DNA of 34,657 nucleotides, taken from positions 82,265 through 116,921 of the forward strand of contig JAUNSK010000001.1 in NCBI GenBank assembly GCA_030539275.1. Direction: 5' to 3'. The stretch's first letter is position 1, and each line of letters starts with the position of its first letter. Under the pieces are notes generated by a model that was not told the DNA's origin, did not search any database, and saw nothing but the letters and a program-made list of their open reading frames with translations. Of the stretch, positions 15,231 to 22,873 are shown one piece after another. Source of the DNA: Oscillospiraceae bacterium. Lineage in GTDB: Bacteria; Bacillota; Clostridia; Oscillospirales; Ruminococcaceae. The position numbers and the translations under genes were made by a program.

Positions 15231-15991
15231 CAGCTTATACCTCCCCAGGATCTTAAAATTCGTTTTTCAAGGCTTTTAAGAAGACTGTCAAGAATGATCC
15301 CGATGATCCCGATAACTATAATAGTAGCAAGAAGGATATCTGCACGAATATTATTTCTTGCATCTATTATCTGGAAACCCAGTCCCGACTGTGCACCGAC
15401 CATTTCACCTGCAACAAGGAAGATCCATGATGTTCCGATCGCTAAATGAATACCGTTCGCTATCTGCGGAAATGCCGCAGGCAAAATTACTTTTAAAGTA
15501 AGCTGGGGCTGTCTGATCCCGAAATTCCTTGCAACCTTAAAATATATCGGATCAATACCTGAGACAGCAGATACAGTTGATAACACGACAGGGAAGAACG
15601 CCGCAATAAATATGATCACAATAGCAGGAATATCTCCGATCCCGAACAATAATACTATAAACGGCATCCACGCTGTCGGAGATATAGGACGCAAAAGCTG
15701 AAAAGCAGGATTGATATATTTGTAAACTGACGGTAGTCTGCCCAAAATCAGGCCCAGAACAACCGCTGCAATTACAGATGAAACATAACCAACAGTAAAA
15801 CGATACATACTCGCTTCAATATTTGAAAGCAGGGAACCGTCTTTTATCATTTCGATGAGTGCAAGAAATGACTGAAACGGTGACGGAAAAAGAGTATCAC
15901 TGTAATCGCTCATCAGATATGCTGTCTGCCATAATCCTATCAGCACTGAAACAGAGACTACAGCATTTTTAATAGATATTATTTTTTTCAT
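15230..15991 (-). CDS. ABC transporter permease, NitT/TauT type
   Basis: A 253-residue membrane protein with about six helices. Its cytoplasmic EAA-type coupling loop reads KVARNFGIRQPQLTLKVILPAAFPQIANG, shown here in outline around residues 150-178 (key residues G157, the LP and the final NG). The N-terminal YSDTLFPSPFQSF and the C-terminal GIIGIILDSLLKSLEKR are typical of SsuC/TauC. It sits 15 nt after the binding-protein gene and overlaps the ATPase gene by one base. Confidence 0.92.
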   Translation of the reverse strand: MKKIISIKNAVVSVSVLIGLWQTAYLMSDYSDTLFPSPFQSFLALIEMIKDGSLLSNIEASMYRFTVGYVSSVIAAVVLGLILGRLPSVYKYINPAFQLLRPISPTAWMPFIVLLFGIGDIPAIVIIFIAAFFPVVLSTVSAVSGIDPIYFKVARNFGIRQPQLTLKVILPAAFPQIANGIHLAIGTSWIFLVAGEMVGAQSGLGFQIIDARNNIRADILLATIIVIGIIGIILDSLLKSLEKRILRSWGGIS

Positions 15992-16006
15992 ATATCCCCC
16001 TATTTG

Positions 16007-16927
16007 TCAATGATAAATAAACTCATCATATGTTGGCGGATCGTCCGAAAGGCCATACTTTTTCACCTTTTCTACAAGCCTGTTATATGTATTTTCTGTT
16101 ATCTCAAGGTCATTATAGGAGATCCATTGCAATGAAGTGTCAAGTATTTCATCACTTTGCTTAAGATATTTTTTAGCAGTTTCTTTTGCAGTATCCTTAT
16201 CAAGACTGTTACCGGCCTGCTTATAGTTTTCAATAAATGTTCTGGCATCGTCTGTACGCGAATCAAGAAATTTATCTGTCAGGACAAGTGCGCAGCAAGC
16301 TGAGTCTTTCCATAATTCTTCTGATGTATATAAAACCTTTCCGGCTTTGCTTGCAACGGCCATTGCACCGAATGGTTCAGCAACACAATAACCATCGATC
16401 TGACCGCTCGCAAGAGCAGAAGGCATTTCTGTTGGTGCAAGTTCTGTTATATTCACATCATCTATTGTCAGACCGCCCTTAGAAAGTGCATCATTAAGCA
16501 GTATGTAGTGAGATGACTGTCTGTGAGGAATTGCAAATGTCTTGCCTTTCAGATCACCGGCACTATTAATTTTATCAGATACAACGATCACATTACCGTC
16601 TCTGTGACCAAGTGCTGCTGCTTTGATTCCTACTCCTTCCTGTTTAGACTTCATTGCAAGTTCGATCAGAACAGATGCACCGTCAACTTTATTAGAATTA
16701 AGTGCATCAAGCAGTTCAGTCCATGAACCAAATTTAACGAGTTCAATATTTAAGCCGCTGGATTCTGAGTATTCATCTGCTTCTTTTAAAACTGCAAGGG
16801 AATGTGTAATCGGAAGATAAGCAATTTTGATCGTATTTTTATCTTCTGTTTTATTTACGCAGGCGGTCAGAGAAGATATAACCAGTACGGATGATATGAG
16901 TATCGGTAACAATTTTATCTTTTTCAT
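16007..16927 (-). CDS. ABC transporter substrate-binding lipoprotein, NitT/TauT type
   Basis: A 306-residue lipoprotein with a signal sequence ending in lipobox LTAC (Cys 23). The mature part has the SsuA/NrtA/TauA-like fold: IKIAYLPITHSLAVLKEA at the start, GKTFAIPHRQSSHYILL, and DGYCVAEPFGAMA, the conserved VAEP hinge motif. The frame can be read from a GTG at 16936, but the ATG at 16927 follows an AAAGGA ribosome binding site and begins a normal MKK signal peptide. It is the first gene of the operon ABC-SBP, permease, ATPase, cooS, two membrane proteins. The ligand cannot be deduced. Confidence 0.92.
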   Translation of the reverse strand: MKKIKLLPILISSVLVISSLTACVNKTEDKNTIKIAYLPITHSLAVLKEADEYSESSGLNIELVKFGSWTELLDALNSNKVDGASVLIELAMKSKQEGVGIKAAALGHRDGNVIVVSDKINSAGDLKGKTFAIPHRQSSHYILLNDALSKGGLTIDDVNITELAPTEMPSALASGQIDGYCVAEPFGAMAVASKAGKVLYTSEELWKDSACCALVLTDKFLDSRTDDARTFIENYKQAGNSLDKDTAKETAKKYLKQSDEILDTSLQWISYNDLEITENTYNRLVEKVKKYGLSDDPPTYDEFIYH

Positions 16928-17023
16928 ATAAATCACTGTCCTTTATTAATGGTCGAAGTGTGCTTCAAACGAGTTTTATTTAATGTGCTTCAGATATGGT
17001 TGCATTATCTGCCGATAAGCATA

Positions 17024-17035
17024 TGATACATATCA
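17024..17035. promoter_or_regulatory. Palindrome upstream of the CODH/ABC operon
   Basis: TGATA-CA-TATCA, a perfect 5-2-5 palindrome about 97 nt upstream of the binding-protein start, between it and the small ORF. It could be an operator for the operon; being A/T-rich, it could also be chance. Confidence 0.3.
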
Positions 17036-17063
17036 AATTAGTAGGCTATATACGCAAAAAAAA

Positions 17064-17210
17064 TTAAATGCACATTGATGAATACACACATAGGTTACTG
17101 CTGTAAGGAAGAAGTGGCATATTAATTCTGCTTTTACCATTCGCAGCTGCAAAAATTTCGTAAACATTGTTATTACTTACGAAGTACATGCGTTTCTGAT
17201 AAGTTTTCAT
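17064..17210 (-). CDS. Small peptide gene, 48 residues, unknown function
   Basis: An ATG at 17210 with an excellent Shine-Dalgarno (GGAGGT, 17218-17223, 7 nt spacing) opens 48 codons ending TAA at 17064-17066. The peptide starts MKTYQKRMYFVSNNNVYEIF, then has a short Ala/Lys stretch and ends in a Ser/Tyr-rich tail with two cysteines (CVYSSMCI). A consensus promoter lies upstream (17267-17295). It lies on the same strand as the ABC/CODH operon, 136 nt ahead of its first start codon, with no clear terminator between. It may therefore be the first cistron or a leader peptide. I recognise no family. Confidence 0.55.
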   Translation of the reverse strand: MKTYQKRMYFVSNNNVYEIFAAANGKSRINMPLLPYSSNLCVYSSMCI

Positions 17211-17266
17211 ACTGATTACCTCCGGTTATGATTGTCTTACTAATCCTATCTATTTAGTATGTAAAG

Positions 17267-17295
17267 ATAATAACATAGTTTCTTTGATGTGTCAA
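17267..17295 (-). promoter_or_regulatory. Promoter of the small peptide gene (and perhaps the CODH/ABC operon)
   Basis: On the - strand TTGACA (17290-17295), 17-nt spacer, TATTAT (17267-17272); the expected start is near 17260, about 50 nt before the peptide ATG. Confidence 0.75.
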
Positions 17296-17733
17296 TAGGG
17301 TATAAAATTTTTTTCATAATTTTTATTATATAATTTGGAGTTGCTTTAAATAATTATCATTCTTTTATAAGATAGCAACAGGAGGTACTTTCAGAAAAAG
17401 ACGCAGACATGTTAAATATCTCAGTGCTTTTGTTACAAATATTATTGATGGCAAGATTATAAGATAATCTTCTCTGGGCTTTTCAGGTACCTTCACTTAA
17501 ATTTACATTCCACTATGGTAAGATTAAAAGAGGACCATAAACGAATCACACAGTTACGTCGTTTAAAAGGTACATATTGTCTATATAACTATTATCTTCA
17601 ATTATACAACAAAAAATAATTAAATACAACAGCAAAAATCTCTGCAAGCATAGATATTTCCTTGGATTGTCGACCCCCATATGTTTTTACAGTATCGGAG
17701 GTCGACAAGCCAGAAAAGCAGGTTTTCGGGATC
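17296..17733. other. A/T-rich gap without a convincing gene
   Basis: The stretch holds only minor items. One is a + strand frame of 34 codons at 17515-17619 (MVRLKEDHKRITQLRRLKGT and 14 more residues) with no good ribosome binding site. Another is a perfect 7-5-7 inverted repeat AAGATTA/TAATCTT at 17453-17471. The third is the longer inverted repeat at 17667-17708. It may contain remnants of a lost gene, but nothing is identifiable. Confidence 0.4.
17667..17708. repeat. Inverted repeat downstream of the histidine kinase gene
   Basis: TTGTCGACC (17667-17675) and GGTCGACAA (17700-17708) form a 9-bp perfect stem, extendable with one mismatch by CC/GG, around a ~24-nt loop. It lies 26 nt beyond the - strand stop at 17734. 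There is no T-run on that strand, so it is a weak terminator candidate and may be an RNA-stability hairpin. Confidence 0.45.
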
Positions 17734-18765
17734 TCATCCCTCCACCGCATCCTCAAACCAAAGACTCACCATAAACAATGCACCATCATCTTCTTTAATT
17801 AACTCCGCATCAACCCTCGCACACAGCATCTCGCAGAATTTCTTCACAAAATACAGCCCCATTCCGGATGCAGTACGGCGGTTCGGGGAATCTCCTGTAA
17901 ATCCCTTGTCAAATATAAACGGCATGTCTTCTTCATGGCAGTTCTTTGTATTGTTGCAGATTTTAAGACATGCAGGGCAGTCGGCACCTGAGGTAATACT
18001 TATCTGTACCTCAGGTGCACTTTTGTCTGAGTACTTGTAAGCATTTGAGATGAGCTGTGAGATTATAAAAGAAATAACACGTTTGTCTGTCTTTACTGTA
18101 CATTCATTAAGAGACAGGTAAGGCTTAATGCCCCGTTCCTCGCATTCACCGGAAAAATTCATTATAACATCCGAAACGACTTCCTTAAGATCTGTTTTTT
18201 CAAACTTGTAGTCAGCATGAACTGCACTGAGTCTTGCATAGTAGAGTATTCTGTCAACATCTGAGCTTACAGAGTGTCTTACGTGTTCCATGCGGCTGAA
18301 AACATATGGTGACATTTCGTCCTTATGGTTGTCAAGGACCAGTACTGCAAGAGACAGGGGCGTTTTTATTTCATGCGCCCATGCCTCGATAAATTCCCTG
18401 TATTCGTTCAGTTCATTCTGCGCGCAGCGCAGCTGTTGTATAAGCTGATTATTAGCAGTGGCAGCATTTTCTATGTCTGATCTCCAGCAGGAGTCTGCCG
18501 CACTGATGAGGGCATTTTCACTTTCCTGATCAGGATGTGATATGAAGTTTTCAAGAGCTTTCTTTATTATATCTTTCTTTCTGTTCTGATAATAGCAGCC
18601 TGCAAATATAGTAATTATGCTGAAAAGAGCAATTACCGTTATATATTTTATTATTTGTCCGCTGCCTGCTGTCCACAGGAGCACTGAGAAAAATATGTCA
18701 CCTGCGGCAGTAAGTATGATCCACGCAGCCTGAGAATCTGTGAGCCTCGATAATATCTTTTTCAT
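17734..18765 (-). CDS. Intramembrane-sensing histidine kinase, BceS type
   Basis: A 343-residue sensor kinase with two closely spaced N-terminal membrane helices (about residues 14-33 and 39-58) and almost no extracellular loop. This is the form of Bce-type kinases that read the state of their partner ABC transporter instead of binding a ligand. The H-box contains WAHEIKTPLSLA (phospho-acceptor H131), and the ATPase domain shows the N-box NAYKYSD and the G-box GMGLYFVKKFCE. It is the last gene of the four-gene module and starts 1 nt after the response regulator stop. Bce modules confer resistance to cell-wall-active peptides such as bacitracin or lantibiotics; which one is not visible. Confidence 0.92.
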   Translation of the reverse strand: MKKILSRLTDSQAAWIILTAAGDIFFSVLLWTAGSGQIIKYITVIALFSIITIFAGCYYQNRKKDIIKKALENFISHPDQESENALISAADSCWRSDIENAATANNQLIQQLRCAQNELNEYREFIEAWAHEIKTPLSLAVLVLDNHKDEMSPYVFSRMEHVRHSVSSDVDRILYYARLSAVHADYKFEKTDLKEVVSDVIMNFSGECEERGIKPYLSLNECTVKTDKRVISFIISQLISNAYKYSDKSAPEVQISITSGADCPACLKICNNTKNCHEEDMPFIFDKGFTGDSPNRRTASGMGLYFVKKFCEMLCARVDAELIKEDDGALFMVSLWFEDAVEG

Positions 18766-18766
18766 G

Positions 18767-19435
18767 TTACTTGTCCTCCAGACAGTATCCTCTGCCGCGC
18801 AAGGTTCTTATGTACCCGTTTATTGAGAGACTGTCAAGATTTTTTCTCAGTCTTGTCATATTCACCATCAGTATGTTTTCGTCAACATATGTGTCAGTGC
18901 CCCAGACGACGCTCAGGAGTTCATTTCGTGAAACAGGTTCGGGGGAGCGTTCAATAAGCAGACGAATTATTTTACCTTCTGTTTCGGGCAGTATCATTGA
19001 TCTGTCCTTATAGACAAGTTTATAGATGTCAGTATTAAGGGTAAGGCCGCATGCACTTACTGTATTCTGTATCTTTGTATATGTACCAAGCAGCCTTGCT
19101 GCACGTGTCAGCAGTCTCTGCGGATGACATGGCTTTGTAAGAAAATCATCGGCACCAAGCTCAAGCGACTGCAGCTCGTCGCTAAGGGTATCACGGGCAG
19201 TGAGGATGAGAACAGGAAATGTACAGCAGGCTTTGATCTTTTTGCAGATCTCGAAGCCGGAACTGTTCGGGAGATTTATATCCAGAACAAGCAGGTCAGG
19301 ACTGTAGGATTTTATCAGACTCACAGTATTACTGAAGTCAGCAACAGCTGTAACACGGTATTGAGCTTTTTCAAATGTATTTACAAGCTCTTCACGCAGG
19401 TAAATATCATCCTCTGCAATAACAATATGGCTCAA
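18767..19435 (-). CDS. OmpR/PhoB-family response regulator, BceR type
   Basis: A 222-residue two-domain regulator. The receiver domain (about 1-118) has acidic residues E8, D9 and D10, phospho-acceptor D52 (LVLDINLP), the conserved T in LTARD and K in LTKP. The C-terminal winged helix (about 125-220) ends with NMTRLRKNLDSL and TLRGRGYCLE. The cognate kinase is directly downstream and the transporter directly upstream. A likely binding site is the CTTACA-N5-TGTAAG dyad at 22302-22318 before the operon. Confidence 0.94.
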   Translation of the reverse strand: MSHIVIAEDDIYLREELVNTFEKAQYRVTAVADFSNTVSLIKSYSPDLLVLDINLPNSSGFEICKKIKACCTFPVLILTARDTLSDELQSLELGADDFLTKPCHPQRLLTRAARLLGTYTKIQNTVSACGLTLNTDIYKLVYKDRSMILPETEGKIIRLLIERSPEPVSRNELLSVVWGTDTYVDENILMVNMTRLRKNLDSLSINGYIRTLRGRGYCLEDK

Positions 19436-19438
19436 GTA

Positions 19439-21463
19439 TCATGCCTCCTTCCCAGACAATGAAAGTGTTTTAAGCTGCCTGCGGCTTATCATTTTTACAA
19501 TGTTCAGATAAATAAGCTCAGCTGCAGCTGTAAAAATAAACGCAGCAGCACAGATGCACAGTATTTTTGAAAATGATACACCTGCCGGCAGATTCAGAAA
19601 ACTTACGTACATTGTTATGACTGCAAATATGCAGCTTACTCCTGAAATGCTTAAAATAAGTGTAAAGAAAAGATTTATCTGTTTATCTGATGATTTAAGC
19701 AAAGATCCGGTATCCGCACCAAGCGTCAGGAGTGTAAGGTAACGGTGTCTGTCATCACGCTGCTGCATCAGAAACTTAAGTCCTATAAATGTGTTTGCAA
19801 TGATAAGAAACATGAGGCCTATATAAATCGTAATATATCCTGATGCGATACTGTAAAAGAGATTTCGGCCTATTCCCTTGAGATAGGTCTCATACTCAAG
19901 ACCTGTCACTGACAGCATATCGTCGAGTTTGAGGATCGACGGCATGAGACCGTTTTTATTTATGTAATCATCGTCAAGACGAATGTTGCAGCAGAAAGGT
20001 GTTGCTGCTTCAGGGAACATAATGCTGAACTGCTCATCTGTTATGATAAACGAATCAATAAGAGTTATAGCTCTGTCAGCACAGATATTTTCATTGTAGA
20101 CTTTATCTATAAGTTCGAAACTTTTCCCTTGAGCCTTAATGACCGGTTTATGCCCGAATGCCTCTTCATATTTTTTGGTATCATTGGAAAATATGTCTGA
20201 TGTATAAAATGCAGCCTGATCATTGTTAAGCGTGATCTGAGGTTTATCATTTGTTTTAAGTATCTGATTAAAGCCTGAAAGTGATATAAAATATGCATAT
20301 CCGGTGTCTTTATAATAGCTGTATCTGTCTTCATCAATATCTGTGAATTCATTCAGGCATCTGTAAATATCATTCAAGTCAACACTATCGTCGTTAGAGA
20401 GGTAAACAGGATAACATTCTGAGATAAATCCTGTTTTAGTGTCTGTATCAAGTAAATTATCAAGTTTTTCGGTGTCGGTGTCAAGAACTGATGCATCAAC
20501 AGTTCTGTAATAAATATTGCTGTAGCTGACGGCGGTAGAAATGCCGAATGTAAGGCATGATACAGCTATAAGGATAAGCAGAGATGATACAGCAAGGACA
20601 CAATTTTTACTTGTTATATTCTCCTGTATCTGTCGGAAAGTAAATATATAAAGTCCGCTCGCAGAGCTCCTTTTATTATTTATAATATATCCGATAAGTG
20701 AACCGAGACCGCGCATTAAGAGAAATGTTCCTGCTGTTCCTGTAATAACGACAGTCATAAATACACGTGAGTCAAGTGTTCTCATTTTAAGTATTGCAAA
20801 CGCATAACAAAAGACAAGCAGAAAAATGCCTGAGATCAGATAAGTCGTACCACGTTTTACTGACATAAGCTTTTGCTGTTGGTGTTTTTGATGTGAGATA
20901 AGCTTTGCCGGCTCGCTGCGTGTGATCTTTGCGCTCAGAAAGAGCATTGAGATAAGCTGTACTGCCGCAAATCCGATAGCTGTTAGGATTACAGCAGGCA
21001 GTGAAAAAGAAACATGGTGAGATGCAGCTGAAAGTCCTATCGTTCTGGCTGTAATAAGGCTTATAAGCTCAGTAAGCAGGAGAGCCAGAGGAATTCCGAT
21101 AATTACAGATACAATACTGTTAAAAAACGTTTCACCCATGAGCATAGAGAAAAGCTTTGACCTCTTCATGCCAAGCATCATGTACATACCGAATTCTTTA
21201 GATCGCCCGTCAAGCTGATATCTGTATGCGAAGTAAACCAGAAAGAAAACAAAAAACAAAGAGATCACATACACAAACGGTATAAGCGTCATCAGTTTTC
21301 TTACAGCATCGCTCTCAATTGTCTCAAGAAATCTCATTACATCAAGACTGCGTATTGACAGAAGTGTATAGAATGAAATGACAGCTGCTATAAGTGAACC
21401 GAAAAAAAGTGTGTTGTCCCTGCGGCTCCTCAGTGCATTTCTTCGTATCTGTTTAAATAACAT
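19439..21463 (-). CDS. BceB-type ABC transporter permease (FtsX domains, large extracellular loop)
   Basis: A 674-residue permease of the peptide-resistance (Bce/Psd) type. It starts with a short N-terminal MLFKQIRRNALRSRRDNTLF and has FtsX-like bundles of helices before and after a ~200-residue hydrophilic extracellular domain (about residues 315-530). The last helices end near LIYLNIVKMISRRQLK. The large loop is thought to detect or bind the peptide antibiotic and signals through the paired kinase. Length agrees with the family (about 640-670). It overlaps the ATPase gene by 11 nt and precedes the response regulator by 3 nt. Confidence 0.92.
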   Translation of the reverse strand: MLFKQIRRNALRSRRDNTLFFGSLIAAVISFYTLLSIRSLDVMRFLETIESDAVRKLMTLIPFVYVISLFFVFFLVYFAYRYQLDGRSKEFGMYMMLGMKRSKLFSMLMGETFFNSIVSVIIGIPLALLLTELISLITARTIGLSAASHHVSFSLPAVILTAIGFAAVQLISMLFLSAKITRSEPAKLISHQKHQQQKLMSVKRGTTYLISGIFLLVFCYAFAILKMRTLDSRVFMTVVITGTAGTFLLMRGLGSLIGYIINNKRSSASGLYIFTFRQIQENITSKNCVLAVSSLLILIAVSCLTFGISTAVSYSNIYYRTVDASVLDTDTEKLDNLLDTDTKTGFISECYPVYLSNDDSVDLNDIYRCLNEFTDIDEDRYSYYKDTGYAYFISLSGFNQILKTNDKPQITLNNDQAAFYTSDIFSNDTKKYEEAFGHKPVIKAQGKSFELIDKVYNENICADRAITLIDSFIITDEQFSIMFPEAATPFCCNIRLDDDYINKNGLMPSILKLDDMLSVTGLEYETYLKGIGRNLFYSIASGYITIYIGLMFLIIANTFIGLKFLMQQRDDRHRYLTLLTLGADTGSLLKSSDKQINLFFTLILSISGVSCIFAVITMYVSFLNLPAGVSFSKILCICAAAFIFTAAAELIYLNIVKMISRRQLKTLSLSGKEA

Positions 21464-22232
21464 TATTGTTTCCTCCTGCCATCTGAGCGGTAACTGTTAT
21501 TATTTTTTCATAAAAGTCATCCTGTGACTCACCTGAAAGTGACCTGCGCAGTTCATGAAACAGTCTGCCGTCTCTGATGAAAAGAACTCTCGAACAATAA
21601 CTTGCGGCTCTGGCATCATGAGTGACCATAACGATTGATGACTTTTTCTCAGTATTCATTTGTCTTAGCTTATCAAGAACGATTTTTGAGTTTCTGCTGT
21701 CAAGAGCGCCTGTCGGTTCATCCATCAGAAGGATATCAGGCTCAGAGATAAGTGCTCTTGCAGCTGCCGTTCTCTGCTTCTGTCCTCCTGACATCTGCGA
21801 AACGAACTTATCAAGCACATCTGTTATATCAAAGTGCTCTGCAAGTTCCCTAAGTCTGTCTTCTGCCTGCTTTTCGGTTATACCGTGAAGTGAGAGGGGA
21901 AGGATGATATTTTCTCTTGCAGTCATATTATCGAGAAGTTCAAAATCCTGAAAGAGATATCCTATTCTGCTGCCGCGGTACTCAGAAAGTTTTGCTCCTT
22001 TGAGCAATGTAAGATCGTCATCACCCAGAAGAATTTTGCCTGAAGATGGTTTTGTCATTGTGGCAATACAGTTGAGAAGTGTGGTTTTTCCCGAACCGCT
22101 CGCACCCATTATACCTAAAAATTCACCTTTCAGAACATCAAAGCTTATTCCTCTGAGTGCTTCTGTTTTTGATAAGTCCTGTCCGAATGTTTTCGTAACG
22201 TTATCGACTTTTAAAATTACGTCAGTTTTCAT
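21453..22232 (-). CDS. BceA-type ABC transporter ATPase
   Basis: A 259-residue ATPase with Walker A GASGSGKT, signature MSGGQKQRTAAARAL, Walker B ILLMDEPTGALD and VTHD switch. It belongs to the MacB/LolD/BceA group that powers FtsX-type permeases. The frame extends 39 codons further upstream to 22349, but those residues are non-homologous and upstream of the likely promoter (-10 at 22273-22278). The ATG at 22232 has an AAAGGAAG ribosome binding site. It is the first gene of the ATPase-permease-regulator-kinase operon, an order that lets the module autoregulate. Confidence 0.93.
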   Translation of the reverse strand: MKTDVILKVDNVTKTFGQDLSKTEALRGISFDVLKGEFLGIMGASGSGKTTLLNCIATMTKPSSGKILLGDDDLTLLKGAKLSEYRGSRIGYLFQDFELLDNMTARENIILPLSLHGITEKQAEDRLRELAEHFDITDVLDKFVSQMSGGQKQRTAAARALISEPDILLMDEPTGALDSRNSKIVLDKLRQMNTEKKSSIVMVTHDARAASYCSRVLFIRDGRLFHELRRSLSGESQDDFYEKIITVTAQMAGGNNNVI

Positions 22233-22272
22233 ATTATGCTTCCTTTCGTCTGTAACTTGTTTTTCTATATTG

Positions 22273-22281
22273 ATTATAGCA
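22273..22281 (-). promoter_or_regulatory. Extended -10 promoter of the Bce-type operon
   Basis: On the - strand TGCTATAAT (TGn plus perfect -10), with no good -35 at 17 nt (TGTTTT). This is the form expected of a promoter that needs an activator; the dyad at 22302-22318 lies immediately upstream of the -35 position. Confidence 0.6.
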
Positions 22282-22301
22282 GTAAAATAAAGAAAAAAAC
22301 A

Positions 22302-22318
22302 CTTACAGACTGTGTAAG
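22302..22318. promoter_or_regulatory. Dyad operator, probable response-regulator (BceR-like) site
   Basis: CTTACA-N5-TGTAAG, perfect 6-bp arms, directly upstream of the -35 of the transporter operon. It resembles the TTACA...TGTAA half-sites described for Bce-type regulators in Bacillus (from memory). Confidence 0.55.
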
Positions 22319-22453
22319 AAAAGTAGTTGTTTATATTTAAGTTTAGCATGACAATGAAATTTTTTCAATTATGCAATAATATGTCTGCATTCAGCATCAG
22401 GGTCTGTATCTGCTTAATAAAGAATAAAAGGAAAGATATTTTTATAAATCCTC

Positions 22454-22482
22454 TTGACAAACTTTATTCCATATGATATCCT
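22454..22482 (+). promoter_or_regulatory. Promoter of the DUF2325 gene
   Basis: TTGACA (22454-22459), 17-nt spacer, TATCCT (22477-22482). The start is predicted near 22489, immediately ahead of the palindrome at 22492-22507, where a bound repressor would block transcription. Confidence 0.6.
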
Positions 22483-22491
22483 TATGTCATG

Positions 22492-22507
22492 GTTAGCAAC
22501 TGCTAAC
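22492..22507. promoter_or_regulatory. Palindromic operator 1 (GTTAG-N6-CTAAC)
   Basis: GTTAGCAACTGCTAAC, a 7-2-7 perfect palindrome at the transcription start of the DUF2325 gene. It shares GTTAG-N6-CTAAC with the site at 22841-22856. The pattern resembles operators of DtxR/IdeR-type metal-dependent repressors. Confidence 0.65.
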
Positions 22508-22528
22508 GATAAAATCGGAGGTGCAGAA

Positions 22529-22819
22529 ATGAGCATTGTAGTTGTCGGAGGAAATGACCGGATGACATCAATATATAAAGACATATGCAGATCATACGAC
22601 TGTAAGGCAAAGATATTTACACAGATGCCTGCAAATTTTGCAGATAAGATAGGAAAACCGGATCTTGTAGTTATCTTTACAAATACAGTTTCACATCAGA
22701 TGGTAGTCAGAGTAAATCAGCGTGCCCAGAAGCTCAGGTTTCCTGTTGCCAGAGTCAACAGTGCAGGAGCGGGAGCTCTGAGGCAGGTACTTTCAGAATA
22801 TGTCGGAGCAGGCGTTTAA
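22529..22819 (+). CDS. DUF2325-family protein
   Basis: A 96-residue protein matching DUF2325: MSIVVVGGNDRM at the start (Rossmann-like first strand), a PDLVVIFTNTVSHQMV strand-helix and a final FPVARVNSAGAGALRQVL. Such proteins are small nucleotide-fold proteins of unknown role, frequently located near iron-uptake (Feo) or flavodoxin genes in Clostridia. The open frame starts at a TTG at 22454, but that codon is the promoter -35; the ATG at 22529 has a CGGAGGTG ribosome binding site and is the true start. A palindromic operator lies between promoter and gene. Confidence 0.88.
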   Translation: MSIVVVGGNDRMTSIYKDICRSYDCKAKIFTQMPANFADKIGKPDLVVIFTNTVSHQMVVRVNQRAQKLRFPVARVNSAGAGALRQVLSEYVGAGV

Positions 22820-22840
22820 CGCTTTATTTTTTACATATAG

Positions 22841-22856
22841 GTTAGTCTAGACTAAC
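22841..22856. promoter_or_regulatory. Palindromic operator 2 (GTTAG-N6-CTAAC)
   Basis: GTTAGTCTAGACTAAC, a perfect 16-bp palindrome 17 nt upstream of the DUF3793 start and just ahead of its AGGAGGA ribosome binding site. It has the same arms as operator 1, so the same dimeric repressor probably controls both genes. Confidence 0.7.
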
Positions 22857-22873
22857 TGTTCAGGAGGAAGATA

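Noticed and set aside
16937-17063. T-box or known riboswitch before the CODH/ABC operon
   Set aside because: No T-box sequence, specifier hairpin or recognisable riboswitch core was found in this interval.
22233-22349. 39-residue N-terminal extension of the BceA-like ATPase
   Set aside because: It runs through the promoter -10 and the regulator dyad, and has no similarity to ABC ATPases; the ATG at 22232 has a good ribosome binding site.
22454-22528. N-terminal extension of the DUF2325 protein from a TTG at 22454
   Set aside because: The TTG is the -35 box of the promoter and the extension covers the operator; the ATG at 22529 has a strong ribosome binding site and starts the domain.
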